Source of the DNA: Diphasiastrum complanatum
Taxonomy: Eukaryota; Streptophyta; Lycopodiopsida; Lycopodiales; Lycopodiaceae
Length of the DNA: 64,000 nucleotides
Assembly (NCBI GenBank): GCA_029204225.1
Contig: CM055098.1
Coordinates: 21,181,097 to 21,245,096 of the forward strand
Direction of reading: 5' to 3'
Shown: one piece after another, positions 10,502 to 23,659 of the stretch
Position numbering within the stretch: the first letter of the stretch is position 1
How the letters are laid out: the number at the start of each line of letters is the position of its first letter
Notes under the pieces: model-generated
Told to the model about the DNA's origin: nothing
The model's input: the letters and a program-made list of their open reading frames with translations, nothing else
The model's database searches: none
Made by a program: the position numbers and the translations under genes

Positions 10502-13500
10502 ATGTCTTCAATGGGTTCATCCTTGTTGGAACTAAGTGAAAGATTGACCACTTCAAACTATTCAATTTGGAAAATGAGGATGGAGTCCATCTTGATCCTT
10601 CAAGACGTGATGGACATAGTTCTTGGCCTTGAAGAAGATGGACAAGCTTTCTCTCACTCATAATGATGCTTCTTGGTTTCCAAGGGGAGGATCGAACCTG
10701 GGACCAAAGAAACTTTGGTCACTCACTCACTCACTCACTCACTCACTCACTCACTCACTCACTCATAATGATGGCAAAGCTCTCTTTGCCAAGGATAAGC
10801 ACAAAGAGAGGAGCAAGAACCAACATCAACAATCCTCAAGCAAGGACAAAGTCAAATCCAAAGACAAAGATGAGGAGGAAGATGATTCCTCTAATGCTTC
10901 ATCATCCAAGCTCAAGAAGAAGAAGAAGATCAAGTGCTTTTATTGTGGCAAGAAAGGTCATTATGCCACGAATTGCTTCAAGAAGAAGAATCAACTCAAG
11001 CAAGCCAGTATTACCAATGAGAAGGAAGACACTATTGCAAGTGATGGAGAGGGATCTCTTATGGTCTCTAGTTTCTCATCTACTCCTTTCAAGAAGGACG
11101 GCCTATGGTATATTGATAGTGGAGCCTCTTCACATATGTGTAGCTCCAAGGACTCTTTCTCTTCTATTGCACCTTATGATGGAGTCAAGGAATCAATATA
11201 CACTGCAAATGATTTTGAATGTCCTATTGAAGGCATAGGGAACATTCCCTTGAAGCTTGCATCCTCTAAATTTCTTTCTCTCTCTAAAGTTCTTTATGTA
11301 CCTAAGCTTACCAAGAATCTTATTAGTGCTGGCCAATTGCTTGATAATGGCCTTGATGTAAAATTCAATGTTGATACTTGCACTATCAAGAAGAGTGATG
11401 AGATACTTGCATTAGGATCTATATTTGGTGGCATCTATAAACTAGATCCAAATGAGTATGTGAATGCTTGAAATGTTGCTCTTGTGAACAAGCTCTCTGT
11501 GGAGGAATTATGGCATAGGAGGTTGGGACATCCCAACTACAAATACATGCTCTCTATGATCAAAGAAGCCAAAGCTATTGGCTTGCCAAATTCATTCTCC
11601 AAGAAGATCAAGCCTTGTGAGGCTTGTGCTATTGCTAAATCTCACAAAAAGCCATTTACAAGATCTTCTATCGAAAGCAAGCATCCTTTCGAATTAATCC
11701 ACTCGGATGTGCATTTCTCATCAACTACAAGCAAGGGAGGAGCCACTTGTTTTGTTGCTTTCATTGATGATTACACAAGATTCACTTGAATAGATCTTCT
11801 TGCTTCTAAATCTATGGTGTTTGATCATTTCCTTATTTTCAAAGCTTATGTAGAGAAGCAATTCTCATTCAAGATTAAAGCTCTTGGAAGTGATGGAGGT
11901 GGTGAATATATCTCCAATAAATTTCAAGATTTTTGTGAGCTTGAAGGCATTAAAAGAGAGTTTTCTTGTGCCTAATCTCCATCTCAAAATGGAGTCGCCG
12001 AGAGAAAGAATAGATCTCTATGTGAATGTGCAAAATCTATGAGAATTGAGGCATGTTTGCCCAAAGATTTTTGGGGAGAAGCCATTAATTGTGCAAATTG
12101 TCTTTGCAATAGGATCCCACATATAGCTCTTGGAGGAAAGTCACCATATGAAATCTTATTTTTGAAGAAGCCTAAGGTTGATCACCTTAGAGTTTTTGGA
12201 TGCTTATGCTTTGTCCATATTCCCTTGGAAACAAGGAAGAAGGAAGATCCTAGTGCATGCAAAGGGATCATGGTTGGATACTCATCCACCAAGAAGGCCT
12301 ATAGAGTCTTTATACTCTCTACTTCTCAAGTTATTGAAAGTAGAGATGTTGTCTTTCATGAAGATCAACACTCATCATTTGAAGAGGCCGCGATCAAGAA
12401 ATCTATGGATGCATCATCAATTATTGATTTTGAAGACAATCATGATGTGATGGGCTCGAGATTTGAAGAAGACTCTCCTCGGATTTTTTCACCAAAAAGA
12501 TCCATGAGAGATAGATCTGAGCCTAAGAGGCTCTCATATGTTGACAAAGGCAAACAAGTGGATCTTGATTCCACTAATTATGTTTTTTATGTCTCTCATG
12601 AAGAGCCAAAGAATGTACAAGAGGCACTCAATACCAAGGAGTGGTATGATGCCATGAAGCAAGAGTATGATGCATTGATCACCAACAATACTTGGGAGCT
12701 TGTGGATCCTCCATCCAACAAGCATGTGATTGGTTGCAAGTGGATATTTCGGATCAAGTTCAATCATGATGGCACCATCAACAAGCATAAAGCAAGATTA
12801 TGTGCCAAAGGATTTGCTCAAATCCATGGCCTTGATTATGAGGAGACCTTTGCACCAGTTGCAAAGATGGTGGCAATAAGAATTCTTATTTCGCTTGCTT
12901 GTTTTTTTAAGTGGAAGGTGTTCCAATTAGATGTATCCAATGCTTTTCTAAATGGTTATCGTGAGGAGGAGATCTACATGGAACAACCTCAAGGATTCAT
13001 CAAGGATGAGTCCAAAGTGTGCTTGCTCTTCAAAAGTCTTTATGGACTCAAGCAAGCACCAAGATCATGGTATTCAAGACTTAACTCTTTTCTTATCTCA
13101 CTAGGATTTACTCTTAGTGACTATGATCCTTCCATGTATCTAAAGTTTGTTGATAGCAATATTGTCATTCTTCTAATTTATGTTGATGACATTATTCTTT
13201 GTGGAAGTTGTATCAAGCTAGTTGATGAAGCCAAGCTAGCACTTGGATGTGAGTTTAAATTGCAAGATCTAGGAGAGATACATTACGTCCTAGGCCTAGA
13301 AATTGATTTCTATGAAAATCATGTCTTTATATGCCAATCTAGATATGCTCACTCTATGTTGAAAAAACTCCATATGGAAAATTCCAAGAGCATATAAACT
13401 CCAATGGAGCAAATTGTAAAAGATCCTAATAAAGGTGATGAAAGATCCTTTGAGGACATCACACTTTTTAGGAGTCTTGTAGGCTCCTTGATTTGGCTTA

Positions 13501-14144
13501 CCATTACTAGGCCCGATCTAAGTTTTTGTGTGCACAAATTGAGTCAATTTATGCAAGATCCTAAGATCCATCATTGGAAGATGGCCAAGAGGATTCTTAG
13601 ATGTGTATCTTCATCTTGTGATTATGGTCTACTCTATAAAAGTGAAGATCTATCCATTATTGGCTACTCGGATTCGGACTTTGCAAGTGACAAGATGGAT
13701 CGAAAGTCTATTAGTGCATACACTATCTTCCTTGGAGGCAATCTAATATCTTGGCTTTCCAAAAAGCAAGATACTATATCTCTCTCTTCATGTGAGGCCG
13801 AGTACAAAGCACTCACTACAACTACCAAAGAAGTGCTTTGGATCAAGAGGTTATCAATGGAGCTAAAGTGCATCAAGGAGGATGATCTACCAATGATCAA
13901 GTGTGATAACATCTCGGCCCAAGCTCTTGCCAATAATCCCATATTTCATGCAAGGAGCAAGCACATAGAAGTGGCACACCATTTTGTGAGAGAAAAGCTT
14001 ATTGGAGGAGAAATCTATTTGGAGCATGTCAACTCGTCCTCTTGTATTGCCGGTCTACTCACCAAGCCTTTGAGCAAAAGTGCTTTCATCAAGCATAGAT
14101 CTAATCTTGGAGTTATATCAAGATCAATGCTCAAATCTTCATAG
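10502..14144 (+). pseudogene. Copia A1 gag-pol, defective
   Basis: The gag begins at ATG 10502 (MSSMGSSLLELSERLTTSNY) but after about 42 residues lacks roughly 150 residues present in A2, then meets a small insertion (10669-10773). After it come a CCHC knuckle (CFYCGKKGHYATNC, about 10937-10978), protease DSGASSHM (about 11114), pre-integrase HRRLGHPNYKYM with the H-C-C zinc site, integrase, RT with YVDD (about 13180) and RNase H (GYSDSDFASD, about 13660). Compared with A2 or A3, stops replace Cys at about 11469, Trp at about 11788, Tyr in the integrase C-terminal half (about 11975) and Asp at about 13395. The polyprotein would give capsid, protease, integrase and reverse transcriptase; this copy cannot make it whole. 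Confidence 0.9.
10669..10773. mobile_element. Small SINE-like insertion with 16-bp target duplication and (TCAC)n
   Basis: Compared with A2, copy A1 carries an extra ~105 bp. CTCACTCATAATGATG occurs at 10653-10668 and again at 10758-10773, a 16-bp target duplication. Between them lie about 50 bp of unique sequence and a (TCAC)n run. On the minus strand the unique part includes GGTTCGATCC, a good tRNA box B. The long duplication and the box B point to a short, truncated SINE, but the simple repeat could also be an expansion of the CACTCA target. Confidence 0.6.
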
Positions 14145-14154
14145 ATAATTTTTT

Positions 14155-14162
14155 AGGAGGAG
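14155..14162 (+). other. Polypurine tract of copia A1
   Basis: AGGAGGAG immediately precedes the 3' LTR; the same motif precedes the 3' LTR of A3 at 52140. Confidence 0.85.
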
Positions 14163-14899
14163 TGTGAAGAATTGAAAAAAGATTATCTATGTTAGATATA
14201 GGGGTCTTATGTTTTTTACATCAAGCATCTAAGTATAGGATGTTGATAGGAATAAATTTGGCATAGATGGCAAATTATGCATTTCCACTTGTAATGCAAC
14301 TATTGAGCCAAAATAGAGTAAGAGGCTAAACACGTGCCAATTAGAGTGTAGACAAGTGTAAAGCTTTTGTTTGATGAATTCCAAGAGGTCCAATAGGATT
14401 TAGAGGTGGAACCTTGTGACGTCCAATAGGAAATTGAGATGTGCTTGAATATAGTCCAATAGAATTAAGAGGTGCATGGATCAATGGTCCAATAGGATAA
14501 AGAGGTGACAAAGTATGGTCCAATCATAATTAAGCATAGTGGTAGCTCGTGGATCTACTAGTATCATTGTACTCCTCATTTTGAATGCAATTGATTTGGT
14601 GATTTTATGGATTTTGTGAGTTATTGGATTTCTAGCTTTCTCTCTCTACCCGAGAGCTCATGATGATTTTTCTCTCTCTACCCAAGGAGTGCAGCTTGTT
14701 TTTACTTAATATATTTTTTGAATACTTCCCACACGTGTGAGTAAGAGTTGGAAGTGATTGAATGCATGTAGTAGTGTGTTTTTGCCATAGGATCTAGGAT
14801 TGATCTTGAATCTCAATCTAGTCTTGATCTTGGTGCATCTACACACCTTAGAAGATCACAAGTACATGTTGTGGACAATCCACACATGTGAATTCAACA
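14163..14899 (+). repeat. 3' LTR of copia A1
   Basis: 737 bp, TG...CA, matching 9009-9744 with scattered substitutions. It contains CACACGTGTG at 14730-14739 and CACACATGTG at 14881-14890. Confidence 0.93.
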
Positions 14900-14929
14900 A
14901 AAAGTGGACCCATCAATTGTCCTATCGGA

Positions 14930-15780
14930 TATCAACACTGATTTGTGAACTCCATTCACACAGTGACCGATACTGATTTCAAGGTCAATCTGCACAACAA
15001 CATATATACAATCAATGAAGATGTTTTTTCTACAACACTTGGACTTCTGACAGAAAATATTTCATCTCTTCTATGCAAGTATGCAAATCAAGTGCTATTT
15101 ATAATTGATGCTGATGAGACTATTTTGGGATAGAATTTTGGATACTTGTTGGATGCACTAGCAGGCCGGCCAGTTTGTTTCAGCTCAATTGCTTACAAGG
15201 CATTCTACAGTGGGAGCACACATCTCTAGGTTGTGTGAAAGTTTTGGCATTCTCACTGATTCGAAGCAATGTGTTCTTGCAGGACGACTGATTATGACAC
15301 CTACAATCGATTTATCGAGTCTTCTACAACATACATTTGTTCCACTGATCCAGCCAGCACCTTTTGCAACCATGAAGGTTTTGACCCCACAACGGTCCAG
15401 AAGGAATCTGATTCGGATGCTACTATACAAGTTATACCAGACTCCTCCACTACACCCGAAACTATGGTAGTCGTCTCCTAGTTGTAGACGGGTTGTCTCA
15501 GAAGCCAAGGAGCCCCACTCCTATTGAAGATGAAGACACTCCAGCAGTCAACACAAGAAGCTGATGTATATAAAGCTAACAATAAGGCACTTCACACCAA
15601 GTCTACAAATTTGCAGAAAAATTTTGATTCTTTGCAAGCTGAACATAATAAGGTCAATGCAAAAAAAAAAAACTCTACAGATAACTCTACAAGATGAGAC
15701 TACAAGTAGAGTAAAGGCAAAAATTGCCTTACAACTATGCAGCAGTTTCGGATCAATTTAAATTGATCCTCTTCAAATGT
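14930..15780 (+). pseudogene. Unidentified ORF fragments, possibly a plant transposon-encoded protein
   Basis: Open pieces follow each other in changing frames: 14945-15133 (includes FKVNLHNNIYTINEDVFST then TLGL, a pattern weakly like putative plant transposon proteins with a V...G...ININ..LGL signature), 15269-15481 (Ser/Thr-rich), and about 15540-15700 (KANNKALHTKSTNLQKNF and QAEHNKVN, coiled-coil-like). No stop-free gene results. The family assignment is weak; it may be an accessory ORF of an old LTR element. Confidence 0.3.
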
Positions 15781-16048
15781 AGAGTCTTTAAAGCCAGATG
15801 CTCAAAAATTTTCAAGTCGAGTCTCTTCTTCCGCTCAAGAACGACAAAGCCTTAGTTTTAAAGTTTTTTTTGAACGATTCTGGAAGTGGAGTCCACACCA
15901 TCTTAATGTTGAATTGCAATGGCATGTGGATTATTTGATTCTACCAAGCACAATAGGCATTGCATTCAAGGACTAGCTAACTGTTTGGAAAAAAGAAGAT
16001 TTTCTTTGGTTATGCGACCACCTTAGCATAGAACAAAAGGGTTGTCTA

Positions 16049-17180
<1,132 letters not shown>

Positions 17181-17203
17181 TATTCGTGAGCTAATCGAGT
17201 TCT

Positions 17204-17768
17204 TGTGAAAGTAATGTACTTTAGGACCATAAATGGATCTACAAAAGATCCACAAGAGTGATTGGATGCTTGCTTAACAATCTATCAAAAAACTAGACAC
17301 AAAAAAGATGATCTAGATTGGCAATTTGACAAACAACAAGCATTACAAAAGCATTGATAAACATTGAAATCCGAGCCCACACATGTGTACTACAGGCTGT
17401 AGTATGGCCTTCAACCTGAGAAACAAGTAGAAATTGATTTGGTTTCATTTGGATCACAAAAACTCAATGTACGTAGTGAACTAGCTTGAGATTGCCAATG
17501 AGCTCCAAAAATTTTCTATCTTCTCACTATGGAGAGAGGGAATACATAGCAAATTCGACTTCCTTCTTGAATTTTGGTGGATTTCCAGCATGTAATAAAG
17601 AAGTTAACTCACTCCCCTTGACCTAAAATGAAACCCTAGTCTATTTCCTAGAGTTATGCTTGGTAGGTAACTAGTTGATCAAATTTTCACCTTAAACTTA
17701 GGTGTAGGTCCTATAAAGTAGGGATGACCACCAAATAGACATGACCAACTCTCTTGACTTGACCTAAC
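17204..17768 (-). repeat. Truncated 3' LTR of copia C
   Basis: Matches 25951-26520 until GACCTAAC, where copia A2 sequence begins. About 130 bp of the inner end is missing. It includes the CCCACACATGTGTAC motif near 17386. Confidence 0.9.
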
Positions 17769-20700
17769 ACAAGATTAGATCTATGCTTGATGAAAGCACT
17801 TTTGCTCAAAGGCATGGTGAGTAGATCGGCAATACAAGAGGACGAGTTGACATGCTCCAAATAGATTTCACCTCCAATAAGCTTTTCTCTCACAAAATGG
17901 TGTGCCACTTCTATGTGCTTGTTTCTTGCATGAAATATGGGATTATTGGCAAGATCTTGGGCTGAGATGTTATCACACTTGATCATTGGTAGATCATCCT
18001 TCTTGATGCACTCTATCTCCATTAATAACCTCTTGATCCAAAGCACTTCTTTGGTAGTTGTAGTGAGTGCTTTGTACTTGGCCTCACATGAAGAGAGAGA
18101 TATAGTATCTTGCTTTTTGGAAAGCCAAGATATAAGATTGCCTCCAAGAAAGATAGTGTATGCACTAATAGACTTTCGATCCATCTTGTCACTTGCAAAG
18201 TCCGAATCCGAGTAGCCAATAATGGATAGATCTTCACTTTTATAGAGTAGACCATAATCACAAGATGAAGATACATATCTTAAAATCCGCTTGGCCATCT
18301 TCCAATGATGGATCTTAGGATCTTGCATAAATTGACTCAATTTGTGCACACAAAAATTTAGATCGGGCCTAGTAATTGTAAGCCAAATCAAGGAGCCTAC
18401 AGGACCATCACTCCTCAAAGGATCTTTCATCACCTTTATTAGGATCTTTTACAATTTGCTCCATTGGAGTATCTATGCTCTTAGAATTTTGCATATGGAA
18501 TTTTTTTAACATAGAGTGAGCATATCTAGATTGGCATATAAAGACATGATTTTCATAAAAATCAATTTCTAGGCCTAGGACGTAATGTATCTCTCCTAGA
18601 TCTTGCAATTTAAACTCACATCCAAGTGCTAGCTTGGCTTCATCAACTAGCTTGATACAACTTCCACAAAGAATAATGTCATCAACATAAATTAGAAGAA
18701 TGACAATATTGCTATCAACAAACTTTAGATACATGGAAGGATCATAGTCACTAAGAGTAAATCCTAGTGAGATAAGAAAAGAGTTAAGTCTTGAATACCA
18801 TGATCTTGGTGCTTGCTTGAGTCCATAAAGACTTTTGAAGAGCAAGCACACTTTGGACTCATCCTTGATGAATCCTTGAGGTTGTTCCATGTAGATCTCC
18901 TCCTCACGATAACCATTTAGAAAAGCATTGGATACATCTAATTGGAACACCTTCCACTTGAAAAAACAAGCAAGCGAAATAAGAATTCTTATTGCCACCA
19001 TCTTTGCAACGGGTGCAAAGGTCTCCTCATAATCAAGGCCATGGATTTGAGCAAATCCTTTGGCACATAATCTTGCTTTATGCTTGTTGATGGTGCCATC
19101 ATGATTGAACTTGATCCGAAATATCCACTTGCAACCAATCACATGCTTGTTGGATGGAGGATCCACAAGCTCCCAAGTATTGTTGGTGATCAATGCATCA
19201 TACTCTTGCTTCATGGCATCATACCACTCCTTGGTATTGAGTGCCTCTTGTACATTCTTTGGCTCTTCATGAGAGACATAAGAAACATAATTAGTGGAAT
19301 CAAGATCCACTTGTTTGCCTTTGTCATCATATGAGAGCCTCTTAGGCTCGGATCTATCTCTCATGAATCTTCTTGGTGAGAAAATCCGAGGAGAGTCTTC
19401 TTCAAATCTCGACCCCATCACATCATGATTGTCTTCAAGATCAGTAATTGATGATGCATCCATAGATTTCTTGATCTCGGCCTCTTCAAAAGATGAGTGA
19501 TGATCTTCATGAAAGACAACATCTCTACTTTCAATAACTTGAGAAGTAGAGAGTATAAAGACTCTATAGGCCTTTTTGGTGGATGAGTATCCAACAATGA
19601 TCCCTTTGCATGCACTAGGATCTTCCTTCTTCCTTGTTTCCAAGGGAATATGGACAAAGCATAAGCATCCAAAAACTCTAAGGTGATCAACCTTAGGCTT
19701 CTTCAAAAATAAGATTTCATATGGTGACTTTCCTCCAAGAGCTATATGTGGGAGCCTATTGCAAAGGTAATTTGCACAATTAATGGCTTCTCCCAAAAAA
19801 TCTTTGGGTAAAGATGCCTCAATTCTCATAGATTTTGTACATTCACATAGAGATCTATTCTTTCTCTCGACCACTCCATTTTGAGATGGAGAGTAGGCAC
19901 AAGAAAACTCTCTTTTAATGCCTTCAAGCTCACAAAAATCTTGAAATTTATTGGAGATATATTCACCACCTCCATCACTTCTAAGAGCTTTAATCTTGAA
20001 TGAGAATTGCTTCTCTACATAGGCTTTGAAAATAAGGAAATGGTCAAACACCATAGATTTAGAAGCAAGAAGATATATCCAAGTGAATCTTGTGTAATCA
20101 TCAATGAAAGTAACAAAACAAGTGGCTCCTCCCTTGCTTGTAGTTGATGAGAAATGCACATTTGAGTGGATTAACTCCAAAGGATGCTTGATTTTGATAG
20201 AAGATCTTGTAAATGGCTTTTTCTGAGATTTAGCAATAGCACAAGCCTCACAAGGCTTGATCTTCTTGGAGAGTGACTTTGGCAAGCCAATAGCTTTGGC
20301 TTCTTTGATCATAGAGAGCATGGATTTGTAGTTGGGATGTCCCAACCTCCTATGCCATAATTCCTCCATAGAGAGCTTGTTCACAAGAGCAACATTACAA
20401 GCATTCACATACTCATTTGGATCTAGTTTATAGATGCCACCAAATCTAGATTCTAATGCAAGTATCTCATCATTCTTCTTGATAGTGCAAGTATCAACAT
20501 TGAGTTTTACATCAAGGCCATTATCAAGCAATTGGCCAACACTGATAAGATTCTTGGTAAGCTTAGGTACATAAAGAACTTTAGAGAGAGAAAGAACTTT
20601 AGAGGATGCAAGCTTCAAGGGAATGTTCCCTATGCCTTCAATAGGACACTCAAAATCATTTGCAGTGTATATTGATTTCTTGACTCCATCATAAGGTGCA

Positions 20701-21710
20701 ATAGAAGAGAAAGAGTCCTTGGAGCTACACATATGTGAAGAGGCTTCACTATCAATATACCATAGGCCGTCCTTCTTGAAAGGAGTAGATGAGAAACTAG
20801 AGACCATAAGAAATCCCTCTCCATCACTTGCAATAGTGTCTTCCTTCTCATTGGTAATATTGGCTTGCTTGAGTTGATTCTTCTTCTTGAAGCAATTGGT
20901 GGCATAATGACCTTTCTTGCCACAATAAAAGCACTTGATCTTCTTCTTCTTCTTGAGCTTGGATGATGAAGCATTAGAGGAATCATCTTCCTCCTCATCT
21001 TTGTCTTTGGATTTGACTTTGTCCTTGCTTGAGGATTGTTGATGTTGGTTCTTGCTCCTCCCTTTGTGCTTGTCCTTGGCAAAGAGAGCTTTGCCATCAT
21101 TATGAGTGAGAGAAGCTTGTCCATCCTCAATTCTTGTACTCTTTTCTTGATTCTTCCAAAATTAGCACACTTTGGAGAGCCTCCAAACTTGGTAGCTCCT
21201 CCTTAATGGCATAGGATTGGACAAGGTTATCAAATTCACTTCTCAAGCCATTGAGAATGACTTGAACTAGCTCATTTTGATTGATGGAATCACCAATACA
21301 AGCAAGTTCTCTATGAATATCTTTTACTCTCAAAACATAACTAGATGCACTCTCATCACTCTTTTGGCTACTTTGAAAGATTCGATTCCTGAGAGTGAGA
21401 AGCCTAGAGGTATTCTTAGCCTCATAGATAGCCTTGAGACAATCCCAAGCTTCTTTGCTGTTGTACAAGTACCTATCTCCCTCAATATCTCATTAGAGAC
21501 ATTCATCTTAATGTAGTGGAGAGCCATCCTAGCTCTCTTTTTGTATTTTTGAACCTCTTGAAGAACTTGTGGTTCTTCTTCAAGGCCAAGAACTATGTCC
21601 ATCACATCTTGAAGGATCAAGATGGACTCCATCCTCATTTTCCAAATTGAATAGTTTGAAGTGGTCAATCTTTCACTTGGTTCCAACAAGGATGAACCCA
21701 TTGAAGACAT
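17769..21710 (-). pseudogene. Copia A2 gag-pol, defective
   Basis: Gag (start ATG 21710-21708) has a frame break near 21470-21490 and another near 21130, where one extra A in an AAAA run shifts the frame. The zinc knuckle (CFYCGKKGHYATNC) and linker follow. The long frame 18408-20807 carries protease, integrase and RT (YVDD), but the protease motif reads DSEASSHM instead of DSGASSHM, which should abolish activity. A small deletion near 18410-18433 shifts into RNase H (GYSDSDFASD), which stays open to 17711 by reading into the copia C LTR. This is the most complete gag of the A family here. Confidence 0.9.
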
Positions 21711-22467
21711 TTGAAGTGAAGAAAACTCAAATGATGAACAATAAATGTCGCTACACACTCTCAATAGGATCCAATAATAGAGTACTATCTCCTCCTATGA
21801 AAGATCTTGCAACTATTTGTAAACTGATTCTTACTAGCTACACAAATCTCTCTAACACAAGATCTATTTCACATCAAATGATGGAGTATAGGTAAAGTTA
21901 GGATCAAACACTCTTAGCACATGTGAAGTACTCTAAGAAACCAAATTTGACTCAAATACAATGATATTGCATGAAACAAAATGGCTAAGATCTCAAAACA
22001 ATGCCTAGATCACATATAGATGAGATTGGCAAGCATACAACTGTGATTTTGGATCAACCAAGCAATCTCTTGACCAAACCAAATGTGTCCACCCAGGTCT
22101 AGGTTCCCTACCTAACCCACTTCAAAAGCTTATAACTTTTGATTGGCTCAACCAAATGGAATGAAACTGATTCCATAAAAAACTAGACAAAAATAGCTTC
22201 AAAACAAGCTATCAAGCAAGATAAATGGATCAAACATGAGAGAGAACTTCCAAACTGAAATTGGATATTCCTCACACGTGTCTAAGCACCTGATTTTATA
22301 CAGTACCAGGTCAGACCAAATCAATGTCCTTTTGATCTCTTTTGATCCAAGATTGAACAAGATAGCTAGGAAAATGGGCCTTGACAACTTCTAGCTCAAG
22401 ATTGATGAAAATTTTTTCACTTAGATGGATCAAAATGCATGGTAACCTTAGGTAGGCTCTGATACCA

Positions 22468-23197
22468 TGTTGAATTTCACACATGTGGACTGTCCACTAC
22501 ATGTACTTGTGATCTCCTAAGGTGTGTAGATGCACCAAGATCAAGACTAGATTGAGATTCAAAATCTATCTCTATGGCAAAAACACACTACTATATGCAT
22601 TCAATCACTTCCAACTCTCACTCACACGTGTGGGAAGTATTCAGAACATAATCTAAGTAAAAAAAGCTGCTCTCCTCGGGTAGAGAGAGAAAAAACATCA
22701 TGAGCTCTCGGGTAGAGAGAGAAAGCTAGAAATCCAATAACTCACAAAATCCATGAAATCACCAAATCAATTAGATCCAAAATGAGGAGTACAATGATAC
22801 TAGTAGATCCACGAGCTACCACTATGCTTAACTATGATTGGACCATATTTTGTCACCTCTTGATCCTATTGGATAATTGATCCATGCACCTCTTAAGTCT
22901 ATTGGACTATATTCAAGCACACCTCAATTTCCTATTGGACCTCACAAGGTTTTACCTCTAAATCCTATTGGAACTCTTGGAATTCATTAAACAAAAGCTT
23001 TACACTTGTCTACACTCTAATTGGCACGTGTTTAGCCTCTTACTCTATTTTGACTCAATAGTGGCATTACAAGTGGAAATGCATAATTTGCCATCTATGC
23101 CAAATTTATTCCTATCAACATCCTACACCTAGATGCTTGATGTAAAAATCATAAGACCGCTATATCTAACATAGATAATCTTTTTCAATTCTTCACA
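22468..23197 (-). repeat. 5' LTR of copia A2
   Basis: 730 bp, same family as 9009-9744. It holds CACACATGTG at 22478-22487 and CACACGTGTG at 22623-22632. Confidence 0.92.
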
Positions 23198-23640
23198 CTT
23201 GGGCCTTGAGCTTTCTCCTCCACTTGACTTGACTCCAAACCATCAATGAATTGAATAAGGTGTTGATCCAAAGATGCTTCTTCAAGTTTACAAATCTTCC
23301 ACTTTTGAAAGATCACATTTCCACCATTCACAACTTCTTTGATGAAAAACAAGTAGATTCTACAATCTCTACTTGAAGAGCAAAACACTACCAATATTCC
23401 TATCATTGAAATAGGATAATCTTTGGTCCATACATTGGAATGATGATGCTCAAAGCATGTGGACCCAAGGATTTCCAATACAAATGATGTTTCATTTTTT
23501 ATGACACTATTCAAACTATCACAAAAATAGTTATCCAATGAAATTGCTTTATCAACAACAAATGGAGATTTGAAAGCATCTAATTAAATTGTCTTGTCAT
23601 AAAGAGTACTAAACATCTTAAAGATAAGCAACAAGTCACT
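23185..23640 (-). pseudogene. Unrecognised coding sequence inside copia C
   Basis: Reading leftwards, the frame gives MFSTLYDKTI, a stop, then FKSPFVVDKAISLDNYFC, later EILGSTCFEHHHSNVWTKD, GILVVFCSSSRDCRIYLFF and LEEASLDQHLIQFIDG, ending near the A2 LTR at 23185-23197. The composition is protein-like (mixed polar and hydrophobic, few repeats) with a single stop. It matches none of the copia pol domains I know and stands where integrase or RT is expected. It could be captured host sequence or an accessory ORF. Confidence 0.35.
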
Positions 23641-23659
23641 CCATGTCTACTAATACTAT

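Larger units (their letters stand above)
9009..14899 (+). mobile_element. Ty1-copia element A1, full length, both LTRs
   Basis: The 5' LTR (9009-9744) and 3' LTR (14163-14899) both start TGTGAAGAATTG and end ATTCAACA. A PBS fitting tRNAi-Met follows the first and a purine tract (AGGAGGAG) precedes the second. The flanks are GAAAG and AAAAG, a near-identical 5-bp target duplication. Domain order (gag, zinc knuckle, protease, integrase, RT, RNase H) is copia. The LTRs differ at roughly 25-30 positions by eye, so insertion is not recent. The gag has an internal deletion and pol has four nonsense codons. Copies A2 (minus, 17769-23197) and A3 (plus, 49019-52873) belong to the same family. Confidence 0.95.
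17769..23197 (-). mobile_element. Copia A2, 3'-truncated, nested in copia C
   Basis: The 5' LTR is 22468-23197 (730 bp, reading TGTTGAATTTC to TTCTTCACA on plus), the PBS is at 22456-22467, gag starts at 21710, and pol runs to 17769, where it breaks within the last residues of the RNase H/C-terminal region. There is no 3' LTR. It is highly similar to A1 and A3. Confidence 0.93.

Noticed and set aside
10670-10720. Box B (GGTTCGATCC) considered as a tRNA gene on the minus strand
   Set aside because: No acceptor stem, anticodon arm or box A at proper spacing; only a tRNA-like fragment.
18022-19690. Open frames of 80-90 residues on either strand within copia A2, A1 and A3
   Set aside because: Shadow frames of pol; the same shadows recur in all three copies at the same place.
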